DNA of 23,988 bases, taken from positions 1 through 23,988 of IMG/VR virus record IMGVR_UViG_3300047312_000203; one strand, 5' to 3'. The stretch's first letter is position 1. Each line of letters starts with the position of its first letter. The position numbers and the translations under genes are program-made. Under the pieces are notes generated by a model. That model was not told where the DNA came from, did not search any database, and saw nothing but the letters and a program-made list of their open reading frames with translations. Shown one piece after another: positions 21,089-23,988 of this stretch. The stretch comes from a virus.

Positions 21089-21843
21089 GGCGCGATCCCT
21101 GTGTCCTGCTGGATGTAGCTATATACTGCCGCGTCCTCTTGAGCCCCGAGATCAGGTGTCACGATCAGGAGATGGCGCACACGCGCTTTCAGTGGCAGCG
21201 AATCGTTTGAACTGCGCGCGCCAAAGCTCAGCGAAGAAGAGGTGTTGATGTTGTTATTTAGAAGTGCGCCAGTCTCGGCCGCGATTCCGTTCTTTTTCAT
21301 ATAGCGCCGCGGGTCATATGCCGAGACTGCTACCACCACGCTGCCCGCGACATTGGTGGTGAACGCGGTTGAGACGCCAAGAAACGCTGACCCTCCCGAG
21401 CGAAAGAGAGCCCAGCGAACCACGTTCGTCGCCGATAGCTCATTTGTTGCGCCGCCGGAACCGGTGTTGTCGGTCTCCCAGATCAGCTGGGCCGCGCCCG
21501 CGGCGGTGACTGTCAGCGTTGAGTAGGCGCGACTCGGCCCGTTCACAAGATAGTTCCAAGACACCGCTGTGCGATTCGACTGATACCAGCGCGCAGCCGT
21601 GGCGCCGTCGAACGTTGCGCAGAGCTTGCCGCCGAAGTCCGCGTGCGCCGCCGGCACCGCCACCTGCCTGGCATTCAAGGTCTGCGCGAGCTGGTGCGTG
21701 ACGTCGTTGTAGTCGATCCACGCGCTCACCTTCCCCGTGATGCCGTCCACCGCGTAGTAGTCCGCCACGAACACCGGCTGCTGCTGCGCCATCGCGCAGA
21801 TATTGCCGAAGATCGTGGCAGGCACGCGTGCGGGGATCGTCAT
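21085..21843 (-). CDS. LamG/ConA-like lectin-domain protein, second copy
   Basis: A 252-residue paralogue of the genes on either side. I choose ATG 21843 (MTIPARVPATIFGNICAMAQ), which overlaps the previous stop as ATGA and gives exactly the same length as its relatives; the open frame continues upstream but without a better start. It carries the same N-terminal module (PVFVADYYAVDGITGKVSAW, IDYNDVTHQLAQ, ADFGGKLCATFDG) and the ending VYSYIQQDTGIAP. The C-terminal two thirds differ strongly from the third copy. The role is probably virion surface binding. Confidence 0.65.
   Translation of the reverse strand: MTIPARVPATIFGNICAMAQQQPVFVADYYAVDGITGKVSAWIDYNDVTHQLAQTLNARQVAVPAAHADFGGKLCATFDGATAARWYQSNRTAVSWNYLVNGPSRAYSTLTVTAAGAAQLIWETDNTGSGGATNELSATNVVRWALFRSGGSAFLGVSTAFTTNVAGSVVVAVSAYDPRRYMKKNGIAAETGALLNNNINTSSSLSFGARSSNDSLPLKARVRHLLIVTPDLGAQEDAAVYSYIQQDTGIAP
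21614..21777. repeat. Near-identical tract shared with third lectin-like gene
   Basis: Partner of 20862-21025: blocks 21614-21658 and 21702-21777 are identical, and the 43 bases between them have diverged. The identity covers the N-terminal lectin module of the encoded protein. Confidence 0.93.
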
Positions 21844-22598
21844 GGCGTGATCCCCGTGACTTGCTGGATCCATGTCGCGACGTTCCCGGCCCGGGTGTCG
21901 AGGGGCGGACTCAACATGAAGGAGTGCCAATCACCGATAAAGGCATTTGCGCCACCGGGAAGCTTTCCCAACACGAAGGTACTTGGTGGGTTTGCAATCG
22001 ATGGGCTCGAAAGCGTGCCTGAAAACTTCAGCGTGCTCTTATGAAAAAACTTCGTCGTAAGAGTGCCCGCGAGCACCGTGGCTCGAATCCATGTGGGAGT
22101 GCCTAGCGCTGCAATCGCTTGGTCCCCCACGCCGATGGCTGAGCCAGACGCGTTGTTGACGTTCATCGAAGCTGTTGCACCGGTTGTCGTGAGAAGCAGC
22201 GACTGATAGTTGGTAGTCCCAGTTTGCGTGCCTGCCAAAACCGAAGCGCCACCCGCGATCCCCGTGGCCCTGAAGCACAAAAATTCATCCATCCCGCTTC
22301 CAGAATGGAGATACACCCAATCACGAACCGGCCGGTTGCTCGTGTAGAACATCGTGGCCGCGAACGTCGCTACGATCGCGTTGTTGAAGAGCGCGCTCGC
22401 CACGGGGACGGGCACCTGATTGGCGCTGACCGTCTGCGACAGCACATGACCCGTGTCGCTCCAATCGATGAAGCTCGCGACTTTGCCGCTCACTCCGTCG
22501 ACAGAATAGTAGCTAGCCGTGAATAGCGGCCGACCTTCCGCGAGGCAGCGGATATAGGAGAACAGCGGATCGAGCCGCGCTACCGCTACGCGCGGCAT
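21840..22598 (-). CDS. LamG/ConA-like lectin-domain protein, first copy
   Basis: A 252-residue protein, the first and most diverged of the three paralogues. Matching points are PLFTASYYSVDGVSGKVASF, IDWSDTGHVLSQ, then TFAATMFYTSNRPVRDWVY and the ending VATWIQQVTGITP. ATG 22598 lies one base after the previous stop. The DNA of its last half has visibly lower GC than the window: 66 of 120 bases (55%) at 21901-22020, against 81 of 120 (67.5%) at 20461-20580. This suggests a segment acquired from another phage or host. Probable role: surface or receptor binding on the virion. Confidence 0.62.
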   Translation of the reverse strand: MPRVAVARLDPLFSYIRCLAEGRPLFTASYYSVDGVSGKVASFIDWSDTGHVLSQTVSANQVPVPVASALFNNAIVATFAATMFYTSNRPVRDWVYLHSGSGMDEFLCFRATGIAGGASVLAGTQTGTTNYQSLLLTTTGATASMNVNNASGSAIGVGDQAIAALGTPTWIRATVLAGTLTTKFFHKSTLKFSGTLSSPSIANPPSTFVLGKLPGGANAFIGDWHSFMLSPPLDTRAGNVATWIQQVTGITP

Positions 22599-22599
22599 C

Positions 22600-23694
22600 T
22601 TACTTGTACAGCACCGAGTCGAGCTTCAGCGAAGCCTGAGCGCCGATCGTGAGCGTGAACTCCGTGGTGATGCCGAGCGCGAACACAAGCCCCGACGCGA
22701 AATAGACGCCGTTCCTGAAGTCTTTGCTGAAAGGCACGTCTACCTGAACCGCGGGCATGATGAGCTTTGTGCTCCACACGATCGTCACCGCGCCGTTGGC
22801 CGGCAGCGAAGCCGCGTCCATCGCCAACAGCCAGTAGTTGGCCGCGGCCGCGCTGATGTCCATGCGCCCCGAGACACTGAAGAGCACGCCTGGCGAGGCC
22901 TTCACCACAGCGTTCGTGGCCAGCGCCGCGCTCACAAACTTCGACATGGCGAAGGTCGGGCTGACGACCGGCAACATCTGAACCTGGGTAACGTTCAGGA
23001 CGTTGTTTTCGGACTGCGCGGCGAACTGTTCGGCGCTCTTGTCGTTGCCGCTGACGTCGACCTGAGGCAGCAGCAGCTGCGTATCGGTCATGACCGGGGG
23101 CGTCACCCGGTACTGGCGCATAGCTAGGACGTTGGCGTTGTCGGCGAACGTCGCGAGCGCGGCCGCACCTGCCTGGCCGCGCGCGCCCGGCAGCACCACC
23201 GGAAGCGAGGCTGCCGGCGTCTGCGGGCCGAGCGGCGCCGTGATCCCCGTGACCACCACATTGGCCGCTGGGCCGCCGCTTGCCCCGGGCGAGCTCGAGC
23301 TGGGCACCGCGTTTGCGAAGAGTCGACGCGCAGCGGTGGCGAGGTTGTTCGTCACCACGCGTGGGTAGATCAGGCCAGGCGCCGGCAGGTCCACGACCTT
23401 GAGCGTGCCGCCGACGATCACGATCCCGCTCGCGATCAGATAGAAGCGCTCCTTCGGCAGCACCGCGAGCGGGTCCTGGCCTGGGGTTACGTGCTCTTCG
23501 CGCACCGCCCAGAGGTCGATCGTGATGTTCTGCGCGGCGGCGGCTTCGAGCGCGAAGCACACGCGCGAGTTGGTGACGTCGCTCTGCGGGGAGCGCACCC
23601 GGGTGCTGATGAGCAGCGTGGTCCCGATGTCGGTGGACACGGGGTCCGGGTCCACGGTCGCTAGGTCGATTCGTCGGGAGGCTTCAGGCTGCAT
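22600..23694 (-). CDS. Probable virion structural protein
   Basis: A 364-residue protein, probably part of the virion. I choose ATG 23694 (MQPEASRRIDLATVDPDP), with AAAGGGG 7 bases upstream, over an in-frame start 51 bases earlier. The middle has a Gly/Pro/Ser-rich linker (SSSSPGASGGPAANVV). Residues of about 265-364 form a beta-rich domain (VVKASPGVLFSVSGRMD, then LLAMDAASLPANGAVTIVW, then FSKDFRNGVYFASGLVFAL) resembling a C-terminal domain often seen in phage structural proteins near capsid or fibre genes. It is immediately followed by the lectin-like genes, so it may be the anchor to which they attach; this is inference. Confidence 0.6.
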   Translation of the reverse strand: MQPEASRRIDLATVDPDPVSTDIGTTLLISTRVRSPQSDVTNSRVCFALEAAAAQNITIDLWAVREEHVTPGQDPLAVLPKERFYLIASGIVIVGGTLKVVDLPAPGLIYPRVVTNNLATAARRLFANAVPSSSSPGASGGPAANVVVTGITAPLGPQTPAASLPVVLPGARGQAGAAALATFADNANVLAMRQYRVTPPVMTDTQLLLPQVDVSGNDKSAEQFAAQSENNVLNVTQVQMLPVVSPTFAMSKFVSAALATNAVVKASPGVLFSVSGRMDISAAAANYWLLAMDAASLPANGAVTIVWSTKLIMPAVQVDVPFSKDFRNGVYFASGLVFALGITTEFTLTIGAQASLKLDSVLYK

Positions 23695-23754
23695 CAGTGC
23701 CCCTTTCCGGGCGGAGTATGGCAGCGGGCCCCCGCGCACCGCCATAGCCGAGTG

Positions 23755-23988
23755 CTAGGCGTCGTGCTGGCCGGCGAGGTCTCGCAGGTTCTCGATGAAC
23801 AGCGAGAGCGCGTAAAGGGCGTGCTCGGCGCGCAGGATCTGCACGGGCAGCGGCGTCATTTCGAGCGGATTGCCCACCAGGATATGGGCTTCCTGCTTCG
23901 TTTCGTCGAGCGCGATCAGCACCGTGAGCAGGCTCGAGTCGACGCGGGCGAGCGAATCACCCAGGGCCTTGTAGATCTCCTGCCGTCG
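23755..23988 (-). CDS. Unrecognised protein, C-terminal end
   Basis: The last 77 residues of a gene that begins beyond the right edge; it stops with TAG at 23757-23755. The fragment is helical and Leu/Glu-rich (EIYKALGDSLARVDSSLLTV, then VQILRAEHALYALSLFIENL). No domain is recognised. The frame is open to the edge and codon use matches its neighbours, with a 60-base gap to the next gene. Confidence 0.6.
   Translation of the reverse strand, partial: RRQEIYKALGDSLARVDSSLLTVLIALDETKQEAHILVGNPLEMTPLPVQILRAEHALYALSLFIENLRDLAGQHDA

Overview
The window is a 24-kb late-gene segment of a contractile-tailed dsDNA phage or prophage. Every supported gene lies on the minus strand, so transcription runs from high to low coordinates. 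The DNA is GC-rich; hand counts of two 120-base blocks gave 67.5% and 55%. No tRNA, rRNA, integrase, attachment site, CRISPR array or chromosomal gene was seen. The host is inferred, not shown. A phage-encoded lipoprotein has a linker of repeated Asp-Ala-Gly (DAG) units, a style I associate with Myxococcota (myxobacteria), and several signal peptides or lipoboxes point to a diderm host.

Layout in transcription order. (1) 23988-19070: the C-terminal end of an unrecognised gene, a probable virion structural protein, three tandem 252-aa paralogues that look like LamG/concanavalin-A-fold lectins, an unrecognised protein and a small secreted protein. (2) 19006-15369: a membrane-anchored small protein, a charged small protein, the portal and a Mu gpF-like head morphogenesis protein. 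(3) 15350-11807: an accessory block. It has two genes preceded by copies of one leader with a small hairpin, one of them a DAG-rich lipoprotein. These are followed by a tightly overlapping chain of small genes around a DNA methyltransferase, and a lipoprotein with a zinc-protease-like HEWIH motif. (4) 11755-7681: three virion-type proteins, a Pro/Ala-rich scaffold candidate and the major capsid protein. (5) 7509-1: neck and tail genes in the usual order (connector candidates, HK97-gp10-like protein, tail terminator candidate, sheath, tube, tail assembly chaperone with a -1 frameshift, tape measure running off the left edge). Between the neck genes sits a probable Acb2/Tad1-domain protein, a family of nucleotide-signal sponges that block CBASS and Thoeris defence.

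How the parts work together. Portal, scaffold and capsid protein build the head. The neck proteins join it to the sheath/tube tail, whose length is set by the tape measure with help from the frameshifted chaperone. Four intrinsic terminators lie directly after genes whose products should be needed in many copies (the 222-aa protein, scaffold, capsid and tube), which suggests stepwise tuning of expression. The lectin-like proteins may give surface or receptor binding. The methyltransferase, the Acb2/Tad1-like protein and the exported proteins look like host-interaction cargo.

Genes are packed closely. The longest non-coding stretch is about 216 bases (9061-9276), between the scaffold and capsid genes.
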